Assembly: GCF_046098205.1 (NCBI RefSeq)
Contig: NZ_JBJURJ010000017.1
Location: forward strand, 136,545-200,544
Length of the DNA stretch: 64,000 nt
Origin: Paenibacillus_AR mesotrionivorans
GTDB taxonomy: Bacteria > Bacillota > Bacilli > Paenibacillales > NBRC-103111
Direction: 5' to 3'
Part shown: positions 17,831-27,115 of the stretch, piece after piece
How positions within the stretch are numbered: the stretch's first letter is position 1
Layout of the letters: every line of letters begins with the position of its first letter
The notes under the pieces: generated by a model
The model's input: the letters and a program-made list of their open reading frames with translations, nothing else
The model's database searches: none
What the model was told of the DNA's origin: nothing
Program-made: the position numbers and the translations under genes

Positions 17831-18712
17831 TCAGCCCTTTACAGCGCCTACCATCAAACCTTTGACGAAATACTTCTGCAGGAACGGATACAAAAACACA
17901 ATAGGCCCGATGGTGACCACGGTGGTAGCCAGCCGTACGGTCAAGGCCGGTGGAATGAAGTTGGGTATGTTCACATCCGCCGAAATGGCATTGATGTAAT
18001 CCAGATTGGTCATGATCCGTTGGATAAGGTATTGCAGCGGGTAGAGATTTTTATCGTTGATATACAGCATGGCGTCAAACCACTTGTTCCAATAGCTTAA
18101 TGCGTAGAACAGCCCGATGGTGGCCATGGCCGGCAGGGAAATCGGCAGAATGATGCGGAACAGGATATAAGCGTCATTGGCCCCGTCGATTTTGGCCGAC
18201 TCGGCAATGGATTCATCGATGGACGCAAAGAAGTTCCGCAGCAGGAACATGTTCCACGCACTCAGCATACTGGGAATGATCAGAACCCAGATGGTGTCCT
18301 TCATATCCAGGTACTTGGAAATCAGCAGGTACGACGCCACCAATCCCCCGTGGAACAGCATGGTGAAGTAGACATAGAAGGCAATTTTGTTCCGGTATTT
18401 CACGGACTTCACCGATAAGGCATAAGCCAAAGCGCTGGTCAGTACCATGGACATGCCGGTTCCCACCAGGGTGATGAAGGTCGTAACGCCATAAGCTCGG
18501 TAGATAGTATTGTCCTCGAAGATGAGCTTATAGGCTTCCAGACTGAAGTCGGAGGGCCAGAACATGTAGCCGTTCTTCAGAATGGACGCTTCGCTGGAGA
18601 ACGAGCTGGCCACCACCGACCAGAAGGGCATCAGGCAATAAACCGCGAATACGGCCAAGAGGATATAAAAGAGACCTTTCAACAGGCGGTCCGACAGGCT
18701 TTCCTTGATCAT
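17831..18712 (-). CDS. Carbohydrate ABC permease (LplC/YtcP type)
   Basis: A 293-residue permease from the ATG at 18712 (MIKESLSDRLLKG, SD AAGGAAAGGA). Six membrane helices, the EAA loop ESAKIDGANDAYILFRII, and the tail KGLMVGAVKG are all typical. The open frame begins 18 codons earlier, inside the end of the partner gene, and is not favoured. Second permease of the uronic-oligosaccharide importer. Confidence 0.9.
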   Translation of the reverse strand: MIKESLSDRLLKGLFYILLAVFAVYCLMPFWSVVASSFSSEASILKNGYMFWPSDFSLEAYKLIFEDNTIYRAYGVTTFITLVGTGMSMVLTSALAYALSVKSVKYRNKIAFYVYFTMLFHGGLVASYLLISKYLDMKDTIWVLIIPSMLSAWNMFLLRNFFASIDESIAESAKIDGANDAYILFRIILPISLPAMATIGLFYALSYWNKWFDAMLYINDKNLYPLQYLIQRIMTNLDYINAISADVNIPNFIPPALTVRLATTVVTIGPIVFLYPFLQKYFVKGLMVGAVKG

Positions 18713-18728
18713 GGCAGAGTTCCTTTCC

Positions 18729-19709
18729 TTAGAAGATGGCGGATTCAGGGGCAACCTTTTTGGCAATGTAGTTCACGGTGACTACCAGGGTAAAACCAAC
18801 AATGGACTGCATAAAGCCGATGGCCGCGGACATGCTCATGTCCCCCAGGTCCATCATGGCGCGGAACAGATAGGTGTCGATGACATCCGTGGTCGGATAC
18901 AGGGCAGGATTCCGGCCGATAATGGCGTAGATCATGCCAAAGTCCCCGTTGAAAATTCCGCCCACCGCCAGAATCAGCAGCAGGATAATCGTCGGCTTCA
19001 GCAGCGGAAGCGTGATGAAGCGGATCTTCTGGAGCCGGGTGGCTCCGTCAATGGATGCGGACTCATAAATATCGGGGTTGATGCCAGAGATGGTGGCCAT
19101 ATACACGATGGACCCGAAGCCCGCGCCATGCCAAACCTTCAACAGCACCAGGATGACCGGCCAATATTGCGGAGAGGCCAGGAACTGGACCGGCCCAAGA
19201 CCGAACACAGACAGGATCTGGTTAATGAAGCCCCCATCTGTAGCCACAAAAGCGGTGATAAACATGGCGACGACGGTCCACGAAAGAAAGTGGGGGAAAA
19301 TCATCACCGATTGGGTAATTTTCTTGAACCATTTGCCGCTAAGCTCGGTCACCATGATGGCGATGCACACAGCGGTAAAGGTATTGAAGGCAATAAACAG
19401 CACGTTCAGAAAAACCGTGTTGCTGACAATCCGGATCCAATCATCGGACTGGAAGAAAAACTGAAAGTTTTTCAGCCCGACAAACTTGCTGCCCGTGATG
19501 CCCTTCATAGCCTTGAAATCCTGGAAGGCGATAACGATGCCGCCCATGGGCAGATAGGCAAATACAAAGAACCATATCATGCCCGGCAGAGCCAGGAAGT
19601 AGAGAAATTTGTTGCGGGCAAGCTCGTGGGCAAAAGCGGCCAGCCCTCTCCGTTTCTTTATCTTGGGCGGAGAAACCCGCTCAAGCGGGGTTACAGCGGT
19701 TTCACTCAT
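18729..19709 (-). CDS. Carbohydrate ABC permease (LplB/YtcO type)
   Basis: A 326-residue permease, first gene of the transporter operon. A ~30-residue cytoplasmic N-terminus (VSPPKIKKRRGL) precedes six membrane helices; the EAA loop is IYESASIDGATRLQKIRFI. SD AAAGGAGGATC. The order permease, permease, binding protein is the usual one for LplB/LplC/LipO-like systems. Confidence 0.9.
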   Translation of the reverse strand: MSETAVTPLERVSPPKIKKRRGLAAFAHELARNKFLYFLALPGMIWFFVFAYLPMGGIVIAFQDFKAMKGITGSKFVGLKNFQFFFQSDDWIRIVSNTVFLNVLFIAFNTFTAVCIAIMVTELSGKWFKKITQSVMIFPHFLSWTVVAMFITAFVATDGGFINQILSVFGLGPVQFLASPQYWPVILVLLKVWHGAGFGSIVYMATISGINPDIYESASIDGATRLQKIRFITLPLLKPTIILLLILAVGGIFNGDFGMIYAIIGRNPALYPTTDVIDTYLFRAMMDLGDMSMSAAIGFMQSIVGFTLVVTVNYIAKKVAPESAIF

Positions 19710-19860
19710 TTAGATCCTCCTTTAAGGGTTGTCTCTTACTTTCGTTCCCGTGGCCTAACTATAATCAACCGTCGGCTCCCCGGGGTAGCCCAAAATCCAT
19801 GCAAAAATCCCGTTCTTCCGCTCCGCAGAGGGTTCAAAAAGTAACAATCGGTTCAATAAA

Positions 19861-19895
19861 AGACTTTCCCGCCTGTATCAACAAGGGGAAAGTCT
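19861..19895 (-). terminator. Terminator after AraC sensor-regulator
   Basis: The perfect 10-bp stem AGACTTTCCC/GGGAAAGTCT has a 15-nt loop and is followed on the minus strand by TTTATTG. It lies 23 bp past the regulator stop codon and isolates it from the transporter operon downstream. Confidence 0.7.
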
Positions 19896-19917
19896 CCGGC
19901 GGAGGCGTGGGGCCGGC

Positions 19918-22233
19918 TCATTCCCCGCTGCTTTTGCGGAAATGGTCCGGCGTTTTGCCGCTATATTTTTTGAAGGAAAAATAAAAATACTTGGTGTTTT
20001 CGAAGCCCACCATCTCACCGATCCGGTTGGCGGGCAGGTCGGTGCCCAGAAGCAGGGACTTGGCCTTTTCGAAGCGGTATTCCGTCAGATATTGATTGAT
20101 GGAAATGCCTTCAATATCCTTAAATACCTTCCGCATGTAATTGACCGAAAGCCCCCCGAATTCCGCCAAGGCGTCCACGGTCAGATTGCTGTCGGCATAC
20201 TGCTCATGAATGCGCTCCTTCAGCTTCTCCACAATGGCCCAATTTTTCTGGGAGGATTGTTTGTCCCTCACACTGATGGCAGACTCGCACAGGGCGGCCA
20301 GCCATTCCCGGATTTGATCAAGGGTTTCGAACTTGTACAATTGCTGGCCCAGCGCCCCGATATCCGGCCGGAAGCCGCCCGTATCCGTGGCAGCGGCCAT
20401 GGCCTTGGCCGTACGGGAGACGGCAAACAGAAGCTGGTTCAGTAGAAGCATCATCTCATCATAAGAAATCCTGCCCAACACCGTCATATATTCCTCCAGC
20501 GCTGCTGTGGTCCGGGCCAGATCGCCCAGCTTCATATGATCGGTGATTTGCTTCTCCAGTCCGGTGAACACACTGTCCGGGACGGACTCCCGGCTTTCCT
20601 CCATATCCGCAGGAATCAGGCTGCGCGGGCCCAGCACCATCCGGTAGCGGGAGCCGTTCAGAGCGGTCTGCCAGGAGCCCGGCACCTCCTGGAACCCTCT
20701 GGCATAGCTGCCCATGGCCACCGACAAGGACAGCTTCAGGTAATGCTCCGCATTCTCCTGGATATCCCGGAGAATATGTAGCAGCTCCGGCTCCATCCCC
20801 TCCGGCTTGTTGAATACAACCACCACCTGGTCCTCCCCGCCGTCAAAGCTGTAGGTGGGAAACCGCTTGGCGCCAAGCTCATCGGCGATATTGGTGATGG
20901 CATATTTCAACAGGGAAATGTCGTTGGGGCTGTAGGGTCCGGCCCATTCGTCATAGGAATCCAGCCGCAGCAGGGCCACCTGAAAACCCGGCTCCCGGAA
21001 CAGTATTCCGGCACGGGACAGCTTGCGGGTAAGCTCCGTTTCGCTCCAGCCGCCCAGCGTCAGCTGCCGCAGTGCCTCTCTTCGCTCCGTGTATTGGTAC
21101 CCGGCCATACTGGTCTGCAGGTCCTGTACCCTGCGCTCCAGATAGCGGAAGGTTCCGGAGAGGAGATCGTATTCGCTTCCCGTCCGGGGACCCGCCCCTC
21201 CCAGGTCTGCACGGGTGACATTCTGGACCAGCCGGTGGATAGGGCTATAGATCAGGCGGATGAAAAAGATGCCGAACAGCAACGTCAATACCAGCATGAT
21301 GGCGGTTGCCGTCAGAATAAACCGCTTCATATCGTTCACCTTTTGCAGCAGCGTGCCGTAATTGACGTCTCCTACGAACACCCAGCCCAGGCTGTCGGAT
21401 TTCAGATAGGAATAACGGTGCTTCTCTCCCTTGAATACCGTTTCAATACTGCCCTTGTTGCTGGACGAAGCCAAGATCCTCCGGATGGCCTCATTATCCG
21501 ATACATCGGCAAACATCATGCTGCTGTCCGTATGGGAAACCACCGTACCCTGGCGGTTCAAAATCATGGACTGGTAGGATTTGGTCCCCTTATCCGTGCC
21601 GTTCATCACCAGATCCTGGAGAATCTGCTGATCGAGATTCAGCACCATGGCTCCGCTTATAGCCCGGTCATCCCGCATGCTCATATACGCCACGGAGATC
21701 AGATTCCCGGAGAACACCTTGGTATCATACACAAACTCCGTTTTCCGCGGGATAAAGATGCTTCCTGTATAAACCATCGGATTCGCCAGAAGCTCCAGCA
21801 TCTTTTGGTCATAAAATTCGTCGAAGCTCCGGACCGTGGTCAGCGAGGAGAACACCAGTCTCTGATTGGGGTTAACCAAGTAAACGGAATGCACCATGGG
21901 ATTGGTGACTGCCAGATCGGATAGCTTGGCTCCGATCCGTCCCATCAGCGCCGTATCGAACTCACTGCTGTAGAACCCTGCCTGGATATCTGCAGAGGAG
22001 TAGGCATTGGCGAAATGGCGGTAGGTGAAGCTGAGCAGAATATCGGCCGTATTGTAGGACTGCTCGATGGCCCGGTCGGTGGACGCAGTCAGCTCCTCCT
22101 TCAGGTTATCCGACACCTTGGAGGTGATGACGAGGGTCAGTCCCCCGATGATTAACAAGCCTACGGCCAAATAGGACAGAATCAGGCGAATCAGCAGCTT
22201 TTTTTCCATTAAAAAGGTCTTGATGGCTTTCAT
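19918..22233 (-). CDS. Membrane-anchored AraC-family sensor-regulator
   Basis: A 771-residue one-component regulator. Membrane helix at about 15-38, an extracytoplasmic Cache-like sensor (about 40-290), a second membrane helix near 300-320, a cytoplasmic linker, and a C-terminal AraC helix-turn-helix pair (about 665-770) ending GKTPDHFRKSSGE. I chose the ATG at 22233 because GGAGG lies five bases before it; the frame is open six codons further to a TTG with a poor ribosome site. It most likely senses the polysaccharide or its fragments outside the cell and activates the locus. The repeats at 22294-22325 suggest autoactivation. Confidence 0.88.
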   Translation of the reverse strand: MKAIKTFLMEKKLLIRLILSYLAVGLLIIGGLTLVITSKVSDNLKEELTASTDRAIEQSYNTADILLSFTYRHFANAYSSADIQAGFYSSEFDTALMGRIGAKLSDLAVTNPMVHSVYLVNPNQRLVFSSLTTVRSFDEFYDQKMLELLANPMVYTGSIFIPRKTEFVYDTKVFSGNLISVAYMSMRDDRAISGAMVLNLDQQILQDLVMNGTDKGTKSYQSMILNRQGTVVSHTDSSMMFADVSDNEAIRRILASSSNKGSIETVFKGEKHRYSYLKSDSLGWVFVGDVNYGTLLQKVNDMKRFILTATAIMLVLTLLFGIFFIRLIYSPIHRLVQNVTRADLGGAGPRTGSEYDLLSGTFRYLERRVQDLQTSMAGYQYTERREALRQLTLGGWSETELTRKLSRAGILFREPGFQVALLRLDSYDEWAGPYSPNDISLLKYAITNIADELGAKRFPTYSFDGGEDQVVVVFNKPEGMEPELLHILRDIQENAEHYLKLSLSVAMGSYARGFQEVPGSWQTALNGSRYRMVLGPRSLIPADMEESRESVPDSVFTGLEKQITDHMKLGDLARTTAALEEYMTVLGRISYDEMMLLLNQLLFAVSRTAKAMAAATDTGGFRPDIGALGQQLYKFETLDQIREWLAALCESAISVRDKQSSQKNWAIVEKLKERIHEQYADSNLTVDALAEFGGLSVNYMRKVFKDIEGISINQYLTEYRFEKAKSLLLGTDLPANRIGEMVGFENTKYFYFSFKKYSGKTPDHFRKSSGE

Positions 22234-22263
22234 CGGCTCCTCCATGGACAAAGGGTAACTTTC

Positions 22264-22325
22264 ATTATAAAAAAACCGGGACCGGCTTGGGTATGCGGTT
22301 TTTTATGTTTATGGTGCGGTTTTTT
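22264..22325 (-). promoter_or_regulatory. Activator-type promoter of the AraC regulator
   Basis: AAAAAACCGCA occurs twice on the minus strand (22325-22315 and 22304-22294), perfectly conserved, at a 21-bp period. The -10 box TATAAT (22269-22264) follows after 24 bp without a recognisable -35. The layout is identical to the heparinase promoter at 16020-16081. Confidence 0.65.
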
Positions 22326-22405
22326 AAGAGAATAACGGGATGCAGGCATGAAGCCCGGAGCCTCATGCCTGTGTAGATGTCTGACGTTAGGCTTTGCTTT
22401 GGCAG

Positions 22406-25400
22406 CTATATCTGCACTTGGCGGCGTACAGCAAGTCCGTAAGAGTGCGATGTGGCGTCGATTCCGACAGAATGGCTTTCCGTGCGGAGAAGCAGGGTGC
22501 CGTCCGATTCCTTTTGTACCAGCAGCTTCCGCCGCCCCTTCTCTTTGGGATACAGGACCGTCAAAAAACCTGCCTCCGCGTTGGCCACTGCCCGGATATA
22601 ATCCATCATGGATACACGGTCTGCCTGGTCACCAAAAAAAGGTGTAGCGCGACCTTGCTCCAGACAGAGGGATTCCAGAGGAGACAGGAACACAGTCTCC
22701 AGATCCACTCCATATCTCCCTTGCGAGTAGACCTGGCTGCCTTCAATAACCGATTGCCCGGAGGCAACAGGAAGACTGAACAGCACCCGGCCAGAAAAAT
22801 CCCACACCGTATCGCGGATGATGTACAGGTCAGGCTCCTTCAGCCACAGGATATGGCGGATATGCCGCCCTGCCCCTTCGGGATTGGCTATTTCGATGGT
22901 GATGCTCTCCGCATCTCCGCAAAGCACCGTTCCCAGCACTCTGCTCATCCGCGGCACATCCACCCAGCCCCGCTCCAGACTGTAGGTGCCTGCCGACAAA
23001 TTGATGGCACCTTCCACAGGCTTGGGAATCACCGTTTGTGTGGTGGCAAACTGCATGCAGGCATGGGAGTATGAAGAGATATGCCATTGGGTGCTGCTGT
23101 CAAAATAGCCTTCAATTCCGGAATCCATTACCAAAGGCACAGAATCTTTGTAGAGGATAAAAGAACCCTGGTCCAAGTGGCCGTGGCCCACCGGCTGCGG
23201 ACTGGACATCACGGCGAAGTAGCTTTCCCTGCCGGTGCCGTAACCCTTGCGGAATACATGGATTCCGGCATCGGGAAAGGCGGTGGTGGAGCCGAGAATC
23301 AATGCTCCTGTTGGCTTGTAGGTATCCCCTTGTCCCAGGATATTCTCCAAGGCGACGCTCTCCCCCCACAGCCGCTTGAAGGGTTTGCCTGCCGCCGCCC
23401 AGGTATGGTACATAAGATCAGCCAATTGGACGTCGGTTTTGGCCACATCCGCCAGATAGGCGGCAAAAAAGCCAAATTCCCCGCCGCCGCCCAAAGCATG
23501 GTCGCCGAAAGGCGGTGTGCCGATCCGGCCGTCAAAGTAGCGGTATCCCGGAGTCTGCACCGAGGCGCTGTATCCGAACATCCGCAGCAGAGGCGTATCA
23601 GCGAACCAATTTTCCCCCAGCACATGATTCGCTGCCTTGGCATATCCGGCAAAACGCTCCAGTGCCGCATGATGGTAACGGATGGATTCCGGCCAGGAGG
23701 AATCCGGGTTCACATTCAGCATCAGCTGTGCCTTCAGAATACAATGGGCATTATGGAGCCAGGTGTGCCGATTGGGAAAGTCCGTCAGTGCCATCATCAT
23801 AAAGCCGGTTCCCGCACACATATCCGTCTGCCAGTTGCTGCAGCCCTCTTGGGCTTCATAAGGCGTCCATTCCGTACGGTCACGCATATCCAGCATGTAC
23901 CGGAGTAAATAATCGGTCATGCGGTAGAAGCGCTCTTTTTCCTCCCGGGAAAATACACCCGCGCCGCGGATAAAGGAATAGCTGACCGCCGCCGCCGACA
24001 GCATCCTTCCCCCTTGGACCGCGCCATAGCTGTCATTGCCCTCGGGACGCAAATTGGTGGCCAGCCAATGCTCCGCCCCTTGGCAGAAATCATTGAACAT
24101 AAACAGCAGCTGGTCCTTCACCTTGCGGGCATAAATCAGTTCGCCCGTCATGGCATACTGGATGGCGTCGCACTGCATGGGCAGGAGGAACCGCCCGCCG
24201 GGAATGGAGGATTTGCGGTTGAAGCTGTATTCAAATTGGCCAACGGGCTGGCCCGCTGCATCCAGAAATGTCAGAACCGCCTTCAAGCCGGATTTCAGCT
24301 TGCCGTCCAGCTTGGCCTGGAAGGTTAAGGTGTACGCTCCTCCCTCCGCAACAGGGACAGTCCGGGTACAGGTCCATGCCCCCTCATCATGGCCGGTGGG
24401 GTTGCAAATGTACAAGGAGTGTCTGGTTGTCCCCTCCTGATACCGGGTTTGCACCTGGGAGGAAAGGTTAGCCGTTTCCGGCCGGCTCCGGTCTCCCCCT
24501 CCACAGAAAGGATATTCATCCTCCCATTTCAGGACGGGACTGCCCTTGCGCGCTTCAGGCCGCCAATGGAGCGGGCCTTCTCCGCCGCCTTCGTCGAAGC
24601 TTCCGTTGGGAATGGGGAGACTGCCCCCGCTGGCGGACAGGATTTCCAGGTTGTCAATCCACACATGGCCAAGCCCCTCCTGCTCATTCTCCTCCGCCGG
24701 CAGCACGAAGGAAACGGAGACCGAAGCCGCCTGCTCCGGTGCTTTGAAGTTGGCAATTTTGTCCGTTGAGCTCCATAGGTAAAAATGGCGGTTCAGCTCC
24801 GCATAATCATGGCGGCTGTTCATAATCAGGGAGGTCGCCCGCCGGATCTCCTCTTCGCTGTATTGAGCGGCAATGGCGGCGATTTTGTTGTACTGCTCCC
24901 GGACCAACGGATCCGTAGCAATGGTCGCCTTCACCCGCTCCAAGCCTTCCCTGGACAGATAAAGAGAAGCCTCCGGGTCCACATCCGTGCGCAGCACCCG
25001 GGAATGACGAAGCTCCAGCAAGGCATTGAAGGAGGCCACCGCTGCTAAGGCAATATCTTCGCCGTTGTCCGCGTTGTCTTTCTTTAGGGAAGCCTCCAGC
25101 ACCAGGCTGGTAGCCTTCAGTTTTTGAATAGCATCTTGGCTGTAACAGCCTGGTTCCCTTCCGGGTTTAGCCGTGTTCAGCAGCTCCCTGCTTTTATCCA
25201 ACGCAAGGGCTGCCCTCTCCTTCAGCTTCTCTATCCCGCCTCTCCGCATATCCTGGCCTTCAAACCAGCTCAGTGCTTGCTCCAGACCATAATGGGAATA
25301 TACCTTCCCTTTCTCCAGGAAAGGCGGAACCATGGTGAAACGCTCTGCGGCGAACAACACCGCTTCGTCTTCCCGGGGCCGGTAAAATTCCCGGTTGCGG

Positions 25401-25567
25401 ATGAAAGGAACCTCCTTGCCTGCCAAGGCCTCTTCCGCCAATTGAACCATATCCAACAGCGCCACTTTGGCTCCTTCGGTATAATAACGGCCCTCCCTGT
25501 CCAGCAGGCTGCGGGCCTTCTCTATCCATGCTTGTAGCTGATCTGCGTGTGCCGATTTATTCGTCAT
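22406..25567 (-). CDS. Heparinase II/III family protein
   Basis: About 1053 residues. N-terminal helical part, a carbohydrate-binding-like beta region near 280-450 (VWIDNLEILSASGG is typical of a CBM-like sandwich), an alpha/alpha barrel, and the heparinase II/III beta-sandwich with GHGHLDQGSF (canonical HGHPD-like active-site motif). No signal peptide. Start uncertain: the ATG at 25567 overlaps the stop of a short upstream frame (ATGA); an in-frame ATG five codons earlier (25582) has GGAAGG too close to work well. Predicted to depolymerise or finish uronic-acid oligosaccharides, handing unsaturated ends to the divergent GH88 enzyme. Confidence 0.85.
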   Translation of the reverse strand: MTNKSAHADQLQAWIEKARSLLDREGRYYTEGAKVALLDMVQLAEEALAGKEVPFIRNREFYRPREDEAVLFAAERFTMVPPFLEKGKVYSHYGLEQALSWFEGQDMRRGGIEKLKERAALALDKSRELLNTAKPGREPGCYSQDAIQKLKATSLVLEASLKKDNADNGEDIALAAVASFNALLELRHSRVLRTDVDPEASLYLSREGLERVKATIATDPLVREQYNKIAAIAAQYSEEEIRRATSLIMNSRHDYAELNRHFYLWSSTDKIANFKAPEQAASVSVSFVLPAEENEQEGLGHVWIDNLEILSASGGSLPIPNGSFDEGGGEGPLHWRPEARKGSPVLKWEDEYPFCGGGDRSRPETANLSSQVQTRYQEGTTRHSLYICNPTGHDEGAWTCTRTVPVAEGGAYTLTFQAKLDGKLKSGLKAVLTFLDAAGQPVGQFEYSFNRKSSIPGGRFLLPMQCDAIQYAMTGELIYARKVKDQLLFMFNDFCQGAEHWLATNLRPEGNDSYGAVQGGRMLSAAAVSYSFIRGAGVFSREEKERFYRMTDYLLRYMLDMRDRTEWTPYEAQEGCSNWQTDMCAGTGFMMMALTDFPNRHTWLHNAHCILKAQLMLNVNPDSSWPESIRYHHAALERFAGYAKAANHVLGENWFADTPLLRMFGYSASVQTPGYRYFDGRIGTPPFGDHALGGGGEFGFFAAYLADVAKTDVQLADLMYHTWAAAGKPFKRLWGESVALENILGQGDTYKPTGALILGSTTAFPDAGIHVFRKGYGTGRESYFAVMSSPQPVGHGHLDQGSFILYKDSVPLVMDSGIEGYFDSSTQWHISSYSHACMQFATTQTVIPKPVEGAINLSAGTYSLERGWVDVPRMSRVLGTVLCGDAESITIEIANPEGAGRHIRHILWLKEPDLYIIRDTVWDFSGRVLFSLPVASGQSVIEGSQVYSQGRYGVDLETVFLSPLESLCLEQGRATPFFGDQADRVSMMDYIRAVANAEAGFLTVLYPKEKGRRKLLVQKESDGTLLLRTESHSVGIDATSHSYGLAVRRQVQI

Positions 25568-25665
25568 ATCCGGTTGGCCCATCCTTCCATTACTTCTTGC
25601 CGGTACTGATAGACCGGCGGTTTGTTCAGCCAGTGTATACCGGAAACCACGGAAGTGATAGGCAT
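25564..25665 (-). CDS. Possible 33-codon leader ORF coupled to heparinase gene
   Basis: An ATG frame starting at 25665 (MPITSVVSGIHWLNKPPV...) ends with a TGA that overlaps the proposed heparinase start as ATGA, an arrangement typical of translational coupling. No strong ribosome site lies before it and I recognise no family. It may be a leader peptide, a remnant, or chance. Confidence 0.25.
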   Translation of the reverse strand: MPITSVVSGIHWLNKPPVYQYRQEVMEGWANRI

Positions 25666-25762
25666 GTTTTCTGATGATCCCCCCGATTTTTAATCACCCT
25701 GAAAAAATGGACCGATCATGACATTTTCCCCCTTTTTACGGCGGGCCTACGTCCACTATCTT

Positions 25763-25823
25763 AAAAAAGAACGGTTTTCTCTGCAAAAACCTCATTCCAA
25801 GCGGCGCCTCCGTACACTAAAAT
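25763..25823 (+). promoter_or_regulatory. Probable co-regulated promoter of GH88 gene
   Basis: AAAAAAGAACG (25763-25773) and CAAAAACCTCA (25784-25794) lie 21 bp apart. A TAAAAT -10 box follows at 25818-25823, 23 bp after the second copy. This is a degenerate version of the repeat promoters at 16020-16081 and 22264-22325, so the divergent GH88 gene may share the regulator. Confidence 0.45.
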
Positions 25824-25864
25824 GAGGGCAAACACGTAAATATAGAGAAGGTAGGGTGCATACC

Positions 25865-27016
25865 ATGCTGCAGAAGCAGGATCAACAATGGGTGGAGAGT
25901 GTCATTCAGAAGTTTGCAACCAAGCTGGATTGGGTCAGTGAAAAGTCGAAATTTAAAATCCCCTATATGTCCGTTAACGGAACCCACGATGACAGGGCCG
26001 CGGAGAATCCCAGCGGGTCTGAGGCGGATGGCATCTGCTGGTGGACCAACGGCTTCTGGGGCGGGCTGATGTGGCTCATGCATCATGAAACGGGCAATGG
26101 CAAATATGCGGAAACCGCTGCGATATCGGAAGGGTATCTGGACCGGGCTTTCCAGGAATTCTACGGGCTGCACCATGACGTAGGTTTTATGTGGCTGCCC
26201 ACCAGCGTAGCCAATTACCGGGTTACCGGAAATCCCGATTCCCGCAAACGGGCGCTGCATGCCGCCAACCTGCTGGCAGGACGGTTCAACCTGGCGGGCC
26301 GCTTCATCCGTGCGTGGAATGATCTTGACGAGGGGGATACCCGGGGCTGGGCAATTATCGACTGTATGTTCAATATCCCTCTCTTGTATTGGGCCACGGA
26401 GGAAACCGGGGACCCGCGGTACAAGCAGATTGCCATGGCCCATGCGGACACGGCTATGACCGCTTTTGTGCGGCCGGACGGATCGGTGAACCATATTGTG
26501 GAATTTGATCCGTTCCAGGGCGGTGTGGTGCGGACTTATGGGGGACAAGGCTATGGGGAGGGCTCCTCATGGACCCGGGGTCAAACCTGGGCACTGTATG
26601 GCTTCATGATGAGCTACAAGCACACGGGGAAAGACGACTATCTGCAAACCGCCAAACGGGTGGCCCATTATTTCATGGCTAATATTCCGGAGAACGGGGT
26701 CATTCCGGTTGACTTCCGGCAGCCTGCGGAGCCGGTGCTGGAGGACGATACCGCAGCGGCTATTGCGGCCTGTGGACTTATCGAGATTGCAAAGGCTGTG
26801 CCTGAGGCGGAGCAGGCGATGTATTTGAACGCCGCGATGAAGATGCTTCGTGCGCTGGAGCCCCGGTGTGACTGGACCGAGGAAAATGACAGCATCATGC
26901 TGCGCGGCTCGGAGGCGTATTTCCGGACCCGGCATCACCATCCGATTATCTACGGGGACTATTATTTTCTGGAGGCCCTGCTCAAGCTGAAGGGCAATGA
27001 ATTATACCTGTGGTGA
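25865..27016 (+). CDS. GH88 unsaturated glucuronyl hydrolase
   Basis: A 383-residue (alpha/alpha)6-barrel hydrolase close in length to the Bacillus sp. GL1 enzyme UGL (377). The two catalytic-type aspartates are D105 (GLHHDVGFMW) and D166 (AIIDCMFNIPLLYW), 61 residues apart, the same spacing as D88/D149 of UGL. It hydrates the unsaturated uronic residue that polysaccharide lyases leave at the non-reducing end. No signal peptide, so cytoplasmic. ATG start with AGGG eight bases upstream; an in-frame GTG three codons earlier is less likely. Divergent from the heparinase-like gene. Confidence 0.9.
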   Translation: MLQKQDQQWVESVIQKFATKLDWVSEKSKFKIPYMSVNGTHDDRAAENPSGSEADGICWWTNGFWGGLMWLMHHETGNGKYAETAAISEGYLDRAFQEFYGLHHDVGFMWLPTSVANYRVTGNPDSRKRALHAANLLAGRFNLAGRFIRAWNDLDEGDTRGWAIIDCMFNIPLLYWATEETGDPRYKQIAMAHADTAMTAFVRPDGSVNHIVEFDPFQGGVVRTYGGQGYGEGSSWTRGQTWALYGFMMSYKHTGKDDYLQTAKRVAHYFMANIPENGVIPVDFRQPAEPVLEDDTAAAIAACGLIEIAKAVPEAEQAMYLNAAMKMLRALEPRCDWTEENDSIMLRGSEAYFRTRHHHPIIYGDYYFLEALLKLKGNELYLW

Positions 27017-27115
27017 GCAGCTTATAAGCTGAAGTTTCGTTATCTTGCTGTTACAACCCCCAAATCCGCCAAACCAGCCTCATCCGGGTTATACTGGGTG
27101 TGGAGGTGATCGGGT

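Noticed and set aside
18705..19844. 379-codon plus-strand frame opposite the LplB-type permease
   Set aside because: His/Gln/Gly-rich shadow of a membrane-protein gene; it also runs through the promoter region of the permease.
19829..19860. Third copy of the 21-bp AraC-type repeats before the transporter operon
   Set aside because: GGTTCAAAAAG and GGTTCAATAAA are 19 bp apart, differ in sequence, and lie about 90 bp from the nearest -10 box; not convincing.
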